From: JAAXXJ01 sp964412455
Lineage (GTDB): Bacteria > Nitrospirota > UBA9217
Length of the DNA: 64,000 bases
Direction of reading: 5' to 3'
Assembly (NCBI GenBank): GCA_964412455.1
Contig: CAYPOT010000012.1
Location: 4,953-68,952 of the forward strand
The notes beneath the pieces are model-generated. The model searched no databases. It had not been told where the DNA came from and saw only the letters and a list, made by a program, of their open reading frames with translations. The position numbers were made by a program, and so were the translations under genes. This document shows, one piece after another, positions 1 through 9,115 of this stretch; positions within the stretch are counted from its first letter, which is position 1; the number at the start of each line of letters is the position of its first letter.

Positions 1-468
1 GGTCCGAACCTCCGGGGCTCGGGCGTTCCGTTCGACCTCCGCAGGGACGAGCCCTATTCCATCTACGACCGGTTCCGGTTCGACATCCCCGTGGGCACGG
101 GCAAGTTCGGCGTCCCGGGAGACTGTTACGACCGGTACTGGGTCAGGATCCTGGAAGTGACCCAGTCCTGCCGGATCATCCGCCAGGCCCTGGAACAGAT
201 GCCGGGAGACGGCGGGATCAGGACCGTGCTGCCCAGGCCCTTTACGGTCCCGGCGGGCGAGATCTATGTCAGGACCGAGAGCCCCCGGGGAGAACTGGGC
301 TACTATCTCATCAGCGACGGCGGGAAGAACCCCTTCCGGGTGAAGATCCGGACGGGTTCGTTTTCCGCCATGACCATCGTTGAAACGATCAGCCAGGGCG
401 TCATGGTGGCGGACCTCGTGGCCATCATCGGAAGTCTGGACGTGGTGGCGCCCGAGATCGACCGGTAG
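1..468 (+). CDS. nuoD: NADH-quinone oxidoreductase subunit D, C-terminal part
   Basis: The reading frame is open from base 1, so the 5' end lies outside the window; 155 codons remain. The protein is the 49-kDa quinone-site subunit of complex I, related to the large subunit of NiFe hydrogenases. The visible part carries GPNLRGSGVPFDLRR, the family's YDRFRF.IPVG segment, the P.GE.Y...ESPRGELGYY stretch and the typical ending GSLDVVAPEIDR. It is followed after 121 bases by nuoH in the same direction. No nuoE, F or G lies between D and H, which is the gene order of 11-subunit complex I loci. Confidence 0.95.
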   Translation, partial: GPNLRGSGVPFDLRRDEPYSIYDRFRFDIPVGTGKFGVPGDCYDRYWVRILEVTQSCRIIRQALEQMPGDGGIRTVLPRPFTVPAGEIYVRTESPRGELGYYLISDGGKNPFRVKIRTGSFSAMTIVETISQGVMVADLVAIIGSLDVVAPEIDR

Positions 469-589
469 TTGAGAGCGAGGAAATAGCAAACAAGAACATG
501 CATAGTCACTTGACAGGTTTCGGTAGTTGGCCATGGTAATTTGGAATTTATTTGTTATTTGATGCGTGTCATTTGGAGCTTTCTGAGAT

Positions 590-1696
590 ATGTACAGCGC
601 AGCGAACACGGTATACGGCATCCTGCATGACTATCTTGCCGCCATCGGCATTCCCGAGACCGTGATCACCATCGTCGCGTACGCCATCCCCTGCGGCGTG
701 GTGATCGGGATCATCGGCCCCATCGCGGGCATGCTCACCTACGCGGAGCGCAAGATATCGGCGGACATCCAGAACCGCGTGGGACCGAACCGCGTGGGGC
801 CCTTCGGACTGCTCCAGTTCCCGGCCGACGGGATCAAGCTCCTCCTGAAGGAGGACATCATCCCCGACGCCGCGGACAAGAAGCTCTTCAAGCTTGCGCC
901 CTATCTTGTGTTCACCTCCACGGTGATGGCGTCCCTGGTGATCCCCTTCGGCGGGTCCTTTATCGTGGCGGACCTGAACATCGGGCTCATTTTTATCATC
1001 GTGGTGAGCTCTCTTCTGGTCGTGGGGTTTCTCATGTCCGGGTGGGCGTCGAACAACAAGTGGGCGCTCCTGGGCGGCATCCGCTCGGCGGCCCAGATCA
1101 TCAGCTACGAGATCCCCACGGCCCTGTCGCTCCTGACGGTGGTCCTGATCGCCGGCACGTTCTCGATGCAGGAGATCGTCATGGCCCAGGGCCCGTTCCC
1201 GTGGCAGTGGTTCATCGTGCACAATCCCTTCACGGTCATAGCCTTCTTCATCTTTTTTATTTCGGGCCTTGCCGAGATGAACCGGACGCCCTTCGATTTC
1301 CCCGAGGCGGAGTCCGAACTGGTCTCGGGCTATAACGTGGAATATTCGGGCATGCGCTTCGCCCTGTTCTTTGCCGCGGAGTTCGCGAGCATCTTCATCA
1401 CCGCGTCGCTCGCCGCGGCGGTCTTCCTCGGCGGCGGGAACATCGGCAGGGACCCCTACACCAGCGGGATCGGCTGGCAGCTCCTGATGGTGGGGACCTT
1501 CTTCGCCAAGGTTATCCCGCTCTGCCTGGTCGTGATCTGGGTTCGGTGGACGCTGCCGCGCCTGCGGATCGACCAGATGCTGTCCCTCTGCTGGAAGTAT
1601 TTCATCCCCATCGCCTTCGTCTGTCTCGTGATGACGGCGGCCTGGATGCTTGTCTTCGGCGGTAACGGGTTCTTCTGGAGGATGCCGAAGCTATGA
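590..1696 (+). CDS. nuoH: NADH-quinone oxidoreductase subunit H
   Basis: This is the membrane subunit that joins the hydrophilic arm of complex I to the proton-pumping arm and lines the quinone entry channel. The 368-residue protein is about the usual length and is hydrophobic throughout. It shows the family signatures AERKISADIQNRVGPNRVGP near residues 54-73, SAAQIISYEIP, and the loop AEMNRTPFDFPEAESELVSG that contributes acidic residues to the quinone cavity. The ATG at 590 gives the expected N-terminus but has only a weak ribosome site. Its stop overlaps the nuoI start in ATGA, so the two are probably translationally coupled. Confidence 0.95.
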   Translation: MYSAANTVYGILHDYLAAIGIPETVITIVAYAIPCGVVIGIIGPIAGMLTYAERKISADIQNRVGPNRVGPFGLLQFPADGIKLLLKEDIIPDAADKKLFKLAPYLVFTSTVMASLVIPFGGSFIVADLNIGLIFIIVVSSLLVVGFLMSGWASNNKWALLGGIRSAAQIISYEIPTALSLLTVVLIAGTFSMQEIVMAQGPFPWQWFIVHNPFTVIAFFIFFISGLAEMNRTPFDFPEAESELVSGYNVEYSGMRFALFFAAEFASIFITASLAAAVFLGGGNIGRDPYTSGIGWQLLMVGTFFAKVIPLCLVVIWVRWTLPRLRIDQMLSLCWKYFIPIAFVCLVMTAAWMLVFGGNGFFWRMPKL

Positions 1697-2166
1697 ACGC
1701 CGTGACGCGGTATTTCAAGAACATCGGGGACGCCGTCGCAACGACGGTCACGGGCATGAAGATCACCCTCCGGTACTGGGTGAAGGAGCCCGCCATCACC
1801 GTGGAATATCCTGACCGGCTGGGCGCGGGGAAGACCGCCGATGATATCGTTTCGGACCGGTACCGGGGCTTTCTGAAGATGGAGGCTGGAAAATGCATCG
1901 GGTGCATGCAGTGCATGCGGGCCTGTCCCATCAACTGCATCAGGGTCACCGTCGAAAAAGCGCAGGAGGCACGGATGCTGACGCGCTTCGGCGTGAACCA
2001 GGCAAAGTGCATGCACTGCGGCCTCTGCGTGGAAGCGTGCCCGTCGGAGGCCCTGGTGTTCACCAGGCGATTCGAAGGCGCGAGCTACGACATCCGGGAC
2101 CTCTGCTTCGAGCACGTTGCCGCGCCCGTGCCCGTTGCCCGGCTCCGGACAGGAAAGGGACCATGA
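1693..2166 (+). CDS. nuoI: NADH-quinone oxidoreductase subunit I (two 4Fe-4S clusters)
   Basis: This hydrophilic ferredoxin-like subunit passes electrons towards the quinone-proximal cluster N2. The 157 residues contain two complete 4Fe-4S motifs, CIGCMQCMRACP near residue 71 and CMHCGLCVEACP near residue 106. The N-terminal region (about residues 1-60) is the usual amphipathic part that packs on NuoH. The gene overlaps nuoH upstream and nuoJ downstream, both by ATGA. No NADH-binding subunit gene is nearby, so the electron donor to this chain cannot be read from this locus. Confidence 0.95.
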   Translation: MNAVTRYFKNIGDAVATTVTGMKITLRYWVKEPAITVEYPDRLGAGKTADDIVSDRYRGFLKMEAGKCIGCMQCMRACPINCIRVTVEKAQEARMLTRFGVNQAKCMHCGLCVEACPSEALVFTRRFEGASYDIRDLCFEHVAAPVPVARLRTGKGP

Positions 2167-2675
2167 ACATCGGCCTGAAAGAGATCGTATTTGTGAGCGT
2201 GGCGCTGTTGACAACGCTGCCCTGTCTGATCGTGGTGTTCTCTCGGAACATTCTGTACTCGGCCTTTGCCCTGTTCTTCACCTTCCTGGGCACGTCGGGG
2301 CTCTATTTCTTCCTGGACGCCGAGTTCCTTGCCATCGCCCAGGTGGTGGTGTATATCGGCGGCGTGTCGGTGCTGCTGCTCTTCGCGATCCTCCTCACGA
2401 AGAACATCGATGAGATCCGGAAGACCAACATGATGTCCGGCTGGAGGATGGCGCTGGCAGGGACCGCGGTTCTCGCGCTGGCCGGTTCCTTCGGATATGC
2501 CCTCCGAGGGACCGTCTGGGCGCGGGGAGGAAACAGCGTGTATCCTGCCACGACCATCAAGGGACTGGGCGATCTCCTGCTGAACAAGTACCTGCTGCCT
2601 TTCGAGGCGGTGTCCATCCTCCTCCTGGCGGTCCTGGTGGGGAGCCTGGTCATTGCCCGGAGGTCGGTGAAGTAA
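2163..2675 (+). CDS. nuoJ: NADH-quinone oxidoreductase subunit J
   Basis: This is a small antiporter-associated membrane subunit of complex I. The start chosen is the ATG at 2163, which overlaps the nuoI stop as ATGA and gives 170 residues, the normal length; the same frame is open further upstream but inside nuoI. About five hydrophobic helices can be seen. The third contains the conserved AIAQVVVYIGGVSVLLLFAI, the segment with the pi-bulge in solved complexes. The last helix ends in LVGSLVIARR, which is typical of the family. Confidence 0.93.
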   Translation: MNIGLKEIVFVSVALLTTLPCLIVVFSRNILYSAFALFFTFLGTSGLYFFLDAEFLAIAQVVVYIGGVSVLLLFAILLTKNIDEIRKTNMMSGWRMALAGTAVLALAGSFGYALRGTVWARGGNSVYPATTIKGLGDLLLNKYLLPFEAVSILLLAVLVGSLVIARRSVK

Positions 2676-2713
2676 GACAGGCAACGGAAACAACGGTCGG
2701 GAAAGGCGGCACC

Positions 2714-3025
2714 ATGGAAATAACCGGGATCACCAGCTATCTGATCATCAGCTTCCTTCTTTTCCTGGCGGGGCTGCTCACCGTAATCTCGAAGCGGAAC
2801 ATCATCGGCATTTTCATGGGCATCGAACTGGTCCTGAACTCGGCGGCCCTGAACTTCGCGGCTTTCAGTAAACTGACCGCGCGGAACCTTGAAGGCCAGA
2901 TGGTCTCGCTCTTCGTGATCGTGCTCGCAGCCGCCGAGGCGGCCATTGCGTTGGCGCTGCTCCTTGCCATCTATAAACGGTACCGGGATATTAATGCGGA
3001 CAATCTGACGACGTTGAAATGGTAA
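2714..3025 (+). CDS. nuoK: NADH-quinone oxidoreductase subunit K
   Basis: This three-helix membrane subunit is homologous to MrpC/MnhC and forms part of the proton path. The 103 residues match the family length. Two conserved membrane glutamates are in place: MGIELVLNSAALNF in helix 2 and AAAEAAIALALLLAIY in helix 3. It lies 38 bases after nuoJ. A GGAAAGGCGG stretch sits just upstream of the ATG and can serve as ribosome site. Confidence 0.95.
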   Translation: MEITGITSYLIISFLLFLAGLLTVISKRNIIGIFMGIELVLNSAALNFAAFSKLTARNLEGQMVSLFVIVLAAAEAAIALALLLAIYKRYRDINADNLTTLKW

Positions 3026-3160
3026 GCCTGGATAGGATATATCGCGGAGCGATGCATAGGCTCGGCGGCAACAAGGAAACCAGGAATTGAGACCTCTCGA
3101 TCTCAGCTCGTGTTCTTGCATTCTTTACCGTGTTCGCCCGTGGTTCAATTTCTCAGCGTT

Positions 3161-5251
3161 ATGAAACATTTTATCGAAACATACGGATTCCTGATCGTCC
3201 TGTTCCCGCTCCTGGGGGCGGCGGTGAACGGCCTCCTCGGGCGGCGCATCCAGGCGAGGTTCGGAGAAAAGGCCGTCGGCCGGCTTGCCTGCGGGTCCGT
3301 GCTGCTCTCGTTCCTGCTCTCCCTGGCCGCCTTCCTGACGGTCGCGAACAGCAACGGCCAGGCCGTGGTGAACCGGGTCTACACCTGGCTGGAAGCAGGC
3401 AGTTTCAAAGCCGACGCGGCCTTCCTCTTCGACCCTTTGAGCACGGTGATGCTCCTGATCATCACCGGCATCGGCTTTCTGATCCACGTCTATTCCACGG
3501 CCTACATGAAGGGCGATCCCGGCTTTTCCCGGTACTTCGCGTACCTGAACCTCTTCGTCTTCTCCATGCTCGTGCTGGTGCTGGCCGAGAACGCGCTCCT
3601 CATGTTCATCGGCTGGGAGGGGGTGGGCCTCTGCTCCTACCTGCTGATCGGGTTCTGGTTCCATGAAAGGGAGAACGCCTCCGCGGCGAACAAGGCGTTC
3701 ATCGTCAATCGCGTGGGCGATCTCGGGTTCATCGTCGGCCTCTTCCTCCTCTACTGGTCTCTGTCCGGGGCGGCCGGCCCCCTCGCCGAAGGAGAGTCGG
3801 TCCTGAGCTTTCCCTTCCTCGCCGAACACGTTCATCTGATCAGTGACGCGTCTCTCTTCGGCGCGGGTGCGGCGACCGTCATCTGCCTCTGCCTGTTCGT
3901 CGGGGCCGCGGGCAAGTCCGCCCAGATCCCGCTCCATGTCTGGCTTCCGGACGCCATGGCCGGCCCCACGCCGGTGAGCGCCCTGATCCACGCGGCCACC
4001 ATGGTGACCGCCGGCGTGTATATGATCGGCAGGCTCCATTTTCTGTTCTCCCTGAGCGGCACGGCCATGGCGGTGATCGCCGTGACGGGCGCGGCCACGG
4101 CCTTCTTCGCAGCGACCATGGGCTGCGTCCAGACCGACATCAAGAAGATCCTGGCCTATTCCACGGTGAGCCAGCTCGGCTACATGTTCCTGGCCATGGG
4201 CGTCGGCGCGTTCTCAGCAGGCATCTTCCACGTGGTGACCCACGCTTTTTTCAAAGCATGCCTGTTCCTGGGGGCAGGGAGCGTGATCCTCGGCATGCAC
4301 CATGAGCAGGACATCGGAAAAATGGGCGGCCTCCGCAACTACATGCCCAGGACCTTCGCGACCTTTGCCGTCGCCACGATCGCGATCATGGGCCTCCCGC
4401 CCTTTTCGGGGTTCTTCAGCAAGGACGAGATCTTGTGGCAGGCCTGGAAGAGCGGGCACGGCCACCCGATCCTCTGGCTCACGGGGTTCCTGACCGCGGG
4501 CATCACGGCCTTCTACATGTCGCGGCTTCTCCTCCTGACGTTCTTCGGCGAGAACCGGAGGCGGCGGGCCGTCCATGACGGGCATCATGCTGTTGAACAC
4601 GAAACGCACGGGCATCGTGACGCCCACGCGATCAGGGAATCCCCCGCGGCCATGACCGTGCCGCTCGTGATTCTTGCCGTCTTCTCTATCATCGCCGGGT
4701 TTGCGGGCGTGCCCGAGTCGCTGGGCGGCTCGAACTACTTCGCAGTGTACCTTGGTCCGGTGCTGGGCTTTCACGGCCACGATATCCCTGCTCCCCTGGA
4801 GTACCTCTTCATGCTGGCGTCCATCGGCATGGTGGCGGCGGGAAGCGGACTGGCCTATCTTTTCTATGTGAAGAAACCCGGCCTCCCCGGATTTTTTGCG
4901 GAGAAACTGAAATATCCCTACAGGCTCGTGTACAACAAGTATTACGTTGACGAGCTCTACGACGTTGTCTTTGTCTCAGGGACCAAGGTGACCTCGAAGG
5001 CGCTCGCACTCTTCGACAAATACGCCATCGACCTCGTCGTGAACCTGAGCGGCCTCGCGCTCAGGACCCAGTCGCGCATCGCCGGCTGGTTCGATTTGCG
5101 ATTCGTGGACGGGGCGGTGAATCTCGTAGCCGACTCTACGCTGGCCATCGGGGACAATCTCAGAAAGGTCCAGACCGGCAGGGTGCAGGTTTATATCCTC
5201 GTTCTGGTCCTGATGGTGGCGTTGGGAATTGTGGTGAACGTAGTGATGTGA
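3161..5251 (+). CDS. nuoL: NADH-quinone oxidoreductase subunit L
   Basis: This is the distal proton-pumping, antiporter-like subunit of complex I, with the long lateral helix at its C-terminus. The 696-residue protein shows GWEGVGLCSYLLIGFW near residue 152, the loop PLHVWLPDAMAGPTPVSALIHAATMV, and KKILAYSTVSQLGYM. A His-rich loop (HDGHHAVEHETHGHRDAH) lies near residue 475. The frame extends upstream to a GTG at 3110. I prefer the ATG at 3161 because it begins directly at the first membrane segment. The C-terminal 150 residues carry the amphipathic and anchoring helices. Confidence 0.93.
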   Translation: MKHFIETYGFLIVLFPLLGAAVNGLLGRRIQARFGEKAVGRLACGSVLLSFLLSLAAFLTVANSNGQAVVNRVYTWLEAGSFKADAAFLFDPLSTVMLLIITGIGFLIHVYSTAYMKGDPGFSRYFAYLNLFVFSMLVLVLAENALLMFIGWEGVGLCSYLLIGFWFHERENASAANKAFIVNRVGDLGFIVGLFLLYWSLSGAAGPLAEGESVLSFPFLAEHVHLISDASLFGAGAATVICLCLFVGAAGKSAQIPLHVWLPDAMAGPTPVSALIHAATMVTAGVYMIGRLHFLFSLSGTAMAVIAVTGAATAFFAATMGCVQTDIKKILAYSTVSQLGYMFLAMGVGAFSAGIFHVVTHAFFKACLFLGAGSVILGMHHEQDIGKMGGLRNYMPRTFATFAVATIAIMGLPPFSGFFSKDEILWQAWKSGHGHPILWLTGFLTAGITAFYMSRLLLLTFFGENRRRRAVHDGHHAVEHETHGHRDAHAIRESPAAMTVPLVILAVFSIIAGFAGVPESLGGSNYFAVYLGPVLGFHGHDIPAPLEYLFMLASIGMVAAGSGLAYLFYVKKPGLPGFFAEKLKYPYRLVYNKYYVDELYDVVFVSGTKVTSKALALFDKYAIDLVVNLSGLALRTQSRIAGWFDLRFVDGAVNLVADSTLAIGDNLRKVQTGRVQVYILVLVLMVALGIVVNVVM

Positions 5252-5265
5252 CCGGGAATAGATAT

Positions 5266-5352
5266 GGTAAGGGCGGCCCGCAGCCTGCCCCCGAATGATT
5301 TAATCGGGGGTGGCCGCCCAAAACAGGGCAACCACACAGGGTTGCCCCTACA
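5266..5352. repeat. Intergenic palindromic element between nuoL and nuoM
   Basis: The nuoL-nuoM gap holds nested inverted repeats. GGGCGGCC pairs with GGCCGCCC around an inner CCCCCGA/TCGGGGG pair, and a second hairpin GGGCAACC/GGTTGCCC follows and ends in CCTAC. The second hairpin resembles part of the element at 18221-18288. Directly after it, at 5356-5379, come degenerate copies of a TCCGCAC-type heptamer seen at three other gene boundaries in the window. There is no long T run, so it is not an obvious terminator. Confidence 0.6.
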
Positions 5353-5399
5353 TTAATCCCGCATTCCGAATTCCGCATCGATTTATTGGAGGACGTCTC

Positions 5400-6899
5400 A
5401 TGACGGAACTCATCAACAACCATCTCTTATCGCTCATCACGTTTATACCGCTCCTGGGGGGAGTGATCATCCTCGTGATGCCGCGGGACAGGCAGGACGC
5501 GATCCGCTGGACCGCCCTGGCGTTTACCACTCTGCCCCTCCTGTTCGCAGCGGCGCTTTACCTGCGCTTTGACAGCGCCGCGGCAGGGTTCAGCGCATCG
5601 ACCGGTCTCCAGTTCGTCGAGCGATACCCGTGGATACCGGACTTCAACATCAATTACTTCCTCGGCGTGGACGGCCTCAGCATGCCCATGGTGCTTTTGT
5701 GCGCGCTCATCTGCCCGCTCTGCATCCTCGCGTCGTGGGGGATCGAGAAGGGCGTCAAGGGCTACCATTTTCTTTTCCTGCTGCTCGAAACGGGCATGAT
5801 GGGAGTGTTCGTGTCCCTGGATTTTTTTCTGTTCTTCGTCTTCTGGGAGGTCATGCTCCTGCCCATGTACTTCCTCATCGGCATCTGGGGCGGACCGCGG
5901 AAGGAATACGCCGCCATCAAGTTCTTCATCTACACCCTGGTGGGGTCGGTCCTGATGCTGCTCGTGATCATCTACAGTTACCTGGCCTCGACGCCGCACA
6001 CCTTCGACCTCACGGAGCTGGCATCGAACAACAGCGTCCTCGGCTATCGCGCCGTCCTGTGGTGGCTGCTCTTTATCGGCTTCGCCATCAAGGTCCCGCT
6101 GTTCCCGTTCCATACCTGGCTGCCCGACGCCCACGTGGAAGCGCCCACGGCCGTCAGCGTGGTGCTTGCCGCCATCCTTCTCAAGATGGGGACCTACGGC
6201 ATCCTCCGGATCAACTACAGCCTGCTCCCGGATGTGACCTTGTCCATGTCCCTGGTCATGGCCGTCATCGGCGCGGTGAACATTATCTATGGGGCGCTCT
6301 GCGCCATGGCGCAGAAGGACCTGAAAAAGCTCGTGGCCTACTCCAGCATAAGCCACATGGGCTATGTCATGCTCGGCATGGCAAGCATGACGAGCGAGGG
6401 CTTGAACGGCGCGGTGCTCCAGATGTTCAACCACGGCGTGGTCACGGCAATGCTGTTCCTGCTCGTCGGCGTGATCTACGACCGCGCGCACCACCGGGAG
6501 ATCGAGGGCTTCGGCGGCATCGCGGCGGTGGTCCCGAACTACGCCTTCGTAACCTTCCTGGCCTTCTTCGCGGCGCTGGGCCTGCCGGGCCTGAACAGCT
6601 TCATCAGCGAGGCACTGGTGCTCCTGGGCGCCTTCAAGAAATTCCCGGTCATCACCGCCATCGCGGCGTCGGGCGTGATCATCACCGCGGCCTACTGCCT
6701 CTGGACCCTGCAGCGTATCTTCCTGGGCAAACTGAACGAGAAGTACACGCTGTTGCCCGATCTCGACCGCCGGGAGGCCCTGAGCCTCATTCCGCTCGGC
6801 GTCCTGGTCGTGGTCCTGGGCGTCTATCCGCATCCCGTGCTGAACCTCATGAAGGCCACGCTCGGTTCCATTAATGCCCTGGTGCTGGCGGCGCTGTAG
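5400..6899 (+). CDS. nuoM: NADH-quinone oxidoreductase subunit M
   Basis: This is the second antiporter-like proton-pumping subunit. The frame begins at 5310, but the ATG at 5400 is preceded by TTGGAGGACGTCTC, a strong ribosome site, and gives 499 residues, the family length. The upstream part would translate the intergenic repeat and is rejected. Conserved features are DGLSMPMVLL, FFVFWEVMLLPMYFLIG with the membrane Glu, FPFHTWLPDAHVEAPTAVSVVLA, and KKLVAYSSISHMGYVMLG. Fourteen or so hydrophobic helices are expected from its composition. Confidence 0.95.
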   Translation: MTELINNHLLSLITFIPLLGGVIILVMPRDRQDAIRWTALAFTTLPLLFAAALYLRFDSAAAGFSASTGLQFVERYPWIPDFNINYFLGVDGLSMPMVLLCALICPLCILASWGIEKGVKGYHFLFLLLETGMMGVFVSLDFFLFFVFWEVMLLPMYFLIGIWGGPRKEYAAIKFFIYTLVGSVLMLLVIIYSYLASTPHTFDLTELASNNSVLGYRAVLWWLLFIGFAIKVPLFPFHTWLPDAHVEAPTAVSVVLAAILLKMGTYGILRINYSLLPDVTLSMSLVMAVIGAVNIIYGALCAMAQKDLKKLVAYSSISHMGYVMLGMASMTSEGLNGAVLQMFNHGVVTAMLFLLVGVIYDRAHHREIEGFGGIAAVVPNYAFVTFLAFFAALGLPGLNSFISEALVLLGAFKKFPVITAIAASGVIITAAYCLWTLQRIFLGKLNEKYTLLPDLDRREALSLIPLGVLVVVLGVYPHPVLNLMKATLGSINALVLAAL

Positions 6900-6938
6900 C
6901 GGAGCGGATTTTTGAGCGCCTCATACATATCATTTATC

Positions 6939-7036
6939 CGTCATTCCGGCATGGTTCAAGCCGGAATCCAGTGACTTTGTTTTTCTCATTGTCATAAAAA
7001 ACCTGGATTCCCGATTAAAGCATTCGGGAATGACGA
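6939..7036. repeat. 98-bp MITE-like inverted-repeat element
   Basis: The nuoM-nuoN gap contains a symmetrical element. It opens with CGTCATTCC (6939-6947) and closes with the exact complement GGAATGACG (7028-7036). Just inside lie CCGGAATCCAG and CTGGATTCCCG, a second nearly complementary pair. The central part is AT-rich. Short elements with this sequence style are scattered in many bacterial genomes; their origin is unknown to me. It carries no coding frame. Confidence 0.65.
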
Positions 7037-7115
7037 AAAAGTGTCGCTGTAGTGCCGGCGACTTCGTGTTGTTATGGTGCATTCAGGTTTTGCAGGCCGG
7101 GTACAGGGAGTTGTA

Positions 7116-8627
7116 ATGAATAATTTCGAGAGCCTCGCCTATTTCGCTCCTGAAGGATTCCTGTCGATCTATATCCTCGCCCTCCTTCTGTGCAGCTTCT
7201 TTCTGAAGCAGGAACGGAACAGGCCGATGCTCTTCTATCCGCTGGGGATCGCCGGTCTCGCTGTCACGCTGGTCCTGGAAGCGTTCAACCTGTCCGCGAC
7301 CCCCGGAAGCAGGGAACTGTTCTTCGGCCTGCTCAGGACAGATGACCTGGCCCATCTCTTTAAGCTGCTCTGCCTCGTCTCGGCCGTCCTGTTCCTGGTC
7401 TTTTCTCTCACCGCGCGGGAGACCGCCAGGCGGTTCCACGACTCGATGGAGTACGTGGTCCTGGCCCTCTCCCTGACCCTGGGCATGATGCTCCTCGCGG
7501 CCTCGAACAACATCCTGATGCTCTACCTGGCCATGGAGCTTCTGAGCTTCACGTCGTACCTCCTCACGGGGTTCGTGGAGCGCGATGAGAAGACCACCGA
7601 GGCGGCGATCAAGTACCTCCTCTACGGCGCCGTGGCCTCGGGCATCATGATCTATGGGTTTTCGCTCCTCTATGGCCTGACCGGGTCCCTGGATTTCACG
7701 GTCATCCGGGAGCGCCTGGCCGGGGACCGGGTTTCCGGGCCCATGCTCGTTATCTCGATCGCCTTCATCATGACGGGGCTGGGATTCAAGATCGCTGCGT
7801 TCCCGTTCCACCTCTGGAGCCCGGACGTGTACGAGGGCGCGCCCACGGCCTTCAGCGCGTTCCTGTCCGTCGGCCCCAAAGCGGCGGGGTTCGCCGTTCT
7901 GGTGCGGGTCCTGTATCATGTCTTCGGCCTGGGAACGGCTTCCGTGGCGCCGCCTCCGGCGAATTTCGACTGGACCTTCACCATCGCCGTGGTCTCGGCC
8001 CTCACCATGACCGTGGGGAACATGGCGGCCCTGCCGCAGCGGAACATCAAGCGCCTCCTTGCCTACTCCAGCATCGCCCACGCGGGCTACGCGCTCATGG
8101 CCGTGGCGACCCAGACCGGGTTCGGACTCAGGGCGCTGTTCTTCTACCTGGCTGTATATCTCCTCATGAACCTAAGCGCCTTCCTCGTGGCCATCATGGT
8201 GGCGAACGAGCACTATACGGAGCGGCTCGATGGCTACGAAGGGCTTGGTTGGAAAGGGACCCAGGGCGCGTTCCTGGCGTCCGTGATGACCGTGGCCCTC
8301 TTCTCCCTGGCCGGCATCCCGCCCTTTGCGGGCTTCGTGGGCAAGGTCTATCTCCTGCTCGCGGTGCTCAAGACGGGAAGCGGGCTGTATTGGCTCGCCG
8401 CGGTGGCCGTGATCAACACGGTGATCTCGCTGTACTACTACGCGCGGGTCGTTAAGCTGATGTTCCTGTCCCGGAAGGTCCGGGGGACGCCGTTTTCGCC
8501 CATGACCGCGTTCCGGTACGTGCCGTACGCGGTCCTGGCGGCACTGGCATTCCTCACGGTCCTCTTCGGCGTGTACTGGCCGCCGCTGGACGCGCTCAGC
8601 AGGCTGGCGGAGAACTTTTTGCGGTAA
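7116..8627 (+). CDS. nuoN: NADH-quinone oxidoreductase subunit N
   Basis: This is the third antiporter-like proton-pumping subunit. The ATG at 7116 follows ACAGGGAGTTGTA, a good ribosome site, and is preferred over the ATG at 7074. The product is 503 residues. Motifs include YLAMELLSFTSYLLTGF with the membrane Glu, FPFHLWSPDVYEGAPTAFSAFLS, and IKRLLAYSSIAHAGYALM. It closes the nuo block, and no terminator is visible before the CBS gene that follows 39 bases on. The two may share a transcript. Confidence 0.95.
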   Translation: MNNFESLAYFAPEGFLSIYILALLLCSFFLKQERNRPMLFYPLGIAGLAVTLVLEAFNLSATPGSRELFFGLLRTDDLAHLFKLLCLVSAVLFLVFSLTARETARRFHDSMEYVVLALSLTLGMMLLAASNNILMLYLAMELLSFTSYLLTGFVERDEKTTEAAIKYLLYGAVASGIMIYGFSLLYGLTGSLDFTVIRERLAGDRVSGPMLVISIAFIMTGLGFKIAAFPFHLWSPDVYEGAPTAFSAFLSVGPKAAGFAVLVRVLYHVFGLGTASVAPPPANFDWTFTIAVVSALTMTVGNMAALPQRNIKRLLAYSSIAHAGYALMAVATQTGFGLRALFFYLAVYLLMNLSAFLVAIMVANEHYTERLDGYEGLGWKGTQGAFLASVMTVALFSLAGIPPFAGFVGKVYLLLAVLKTGSGLYWLAAVAVINTVISLYYYARVVKLMFLSRKVRGTPFSPMTAFRYVPYAVLAALAFLTVLFGVYWPPLDALSRLAENFLR

Positions 8628-8666
8628 ATTCCAACGCGCGCGAATCATTGTCAGGGGGTATCGGAT

Positions 8667-9101
8667 ATGACCATTCGGGATATATTAAAGGAAAAGGGCA
8701 GTGAGGTGCTGACCGTGGACATGGACACGAGCATCCCGGATACGGCCCGCGTCATGATGGAAAAGAACATCGGCGCCCTGCTCGTCGAGGACGACGGCAA
8801 GCTCTGCGGCATCGTGACCGAGCGGGACGTGGTCCGGATCCTGGGCAAGACCGGCTGCGACCTCGAGGGCCTGCGCGTGGCGGACATCATGGTCAAGAGC
8901 GAGAACTTGTTCGTGGCCGAGGCGGACGATCAGAACGACACCGTCATGGCGATCATGGTCCAGAAGAACTTTCGCCACATGCCCATCGTGGACGAGGGCG
9001 AGATCGTGGGCCTCATCTCCATCCGCGACGTGGTCCGGGCGCACGTGAAGAAGCTCCAGGCCCAGGCCCAGGTCCATTTCCTTTCGGAATATATCCGGTA
9101 G
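8667..9101 (+). CDS. Tandem CBS-domain protein
   Basis: The 144-residue protein is a pair of CBS domains (about residues 8-62 and 73-130) with almost nothing else. GIVTERDVVR near residue 50 and GLISIRDVVR near residue 112 are the typical ends of each domain. Such stand-alone CBS pairs bind adenosine nucleotides and act as energy sensors, but the target here is unknown. TCAGGGGGTATCGGAT precedes the ATG as ribosome site. The 3' end, with the tail HVKKLQAQAQVHFLSEYIR and some bases beyond the stop, is repeated at 14793-14872. Confidence 0.9.
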   Translation: MTIRDILKEKGSEVLTVDMDTSIPDTARVMMEKNIGALLVEDDGKLCGIVTERDVVRILGKTGCDLEGLRVADIMVKSENLFVAEADDQNDTVMAIMVQKNFRHMPIVDEGEIVGLISIRDVVRAHVKKLQAQAQVHFLSEYIR

Positions 9102-9115
9102 GTGATGCGGACAAA
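9039..9115 (+). repeat. Direct repeat, copy A (3' end of the CBS gene)
   Basis: This stretch covers the last codons of the CBS gene, its stop and about 14 bases after it. It recurs in the same orientation at 14793-14872 with few mismatches and one 6-base difference (an extra CCCAGG here). The similarity continues past the stop codon (GATGCGGAC.AACAC.GAACAT), so it is a DNA duplication rather than protein-level conservation. Confidence 0.85.
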
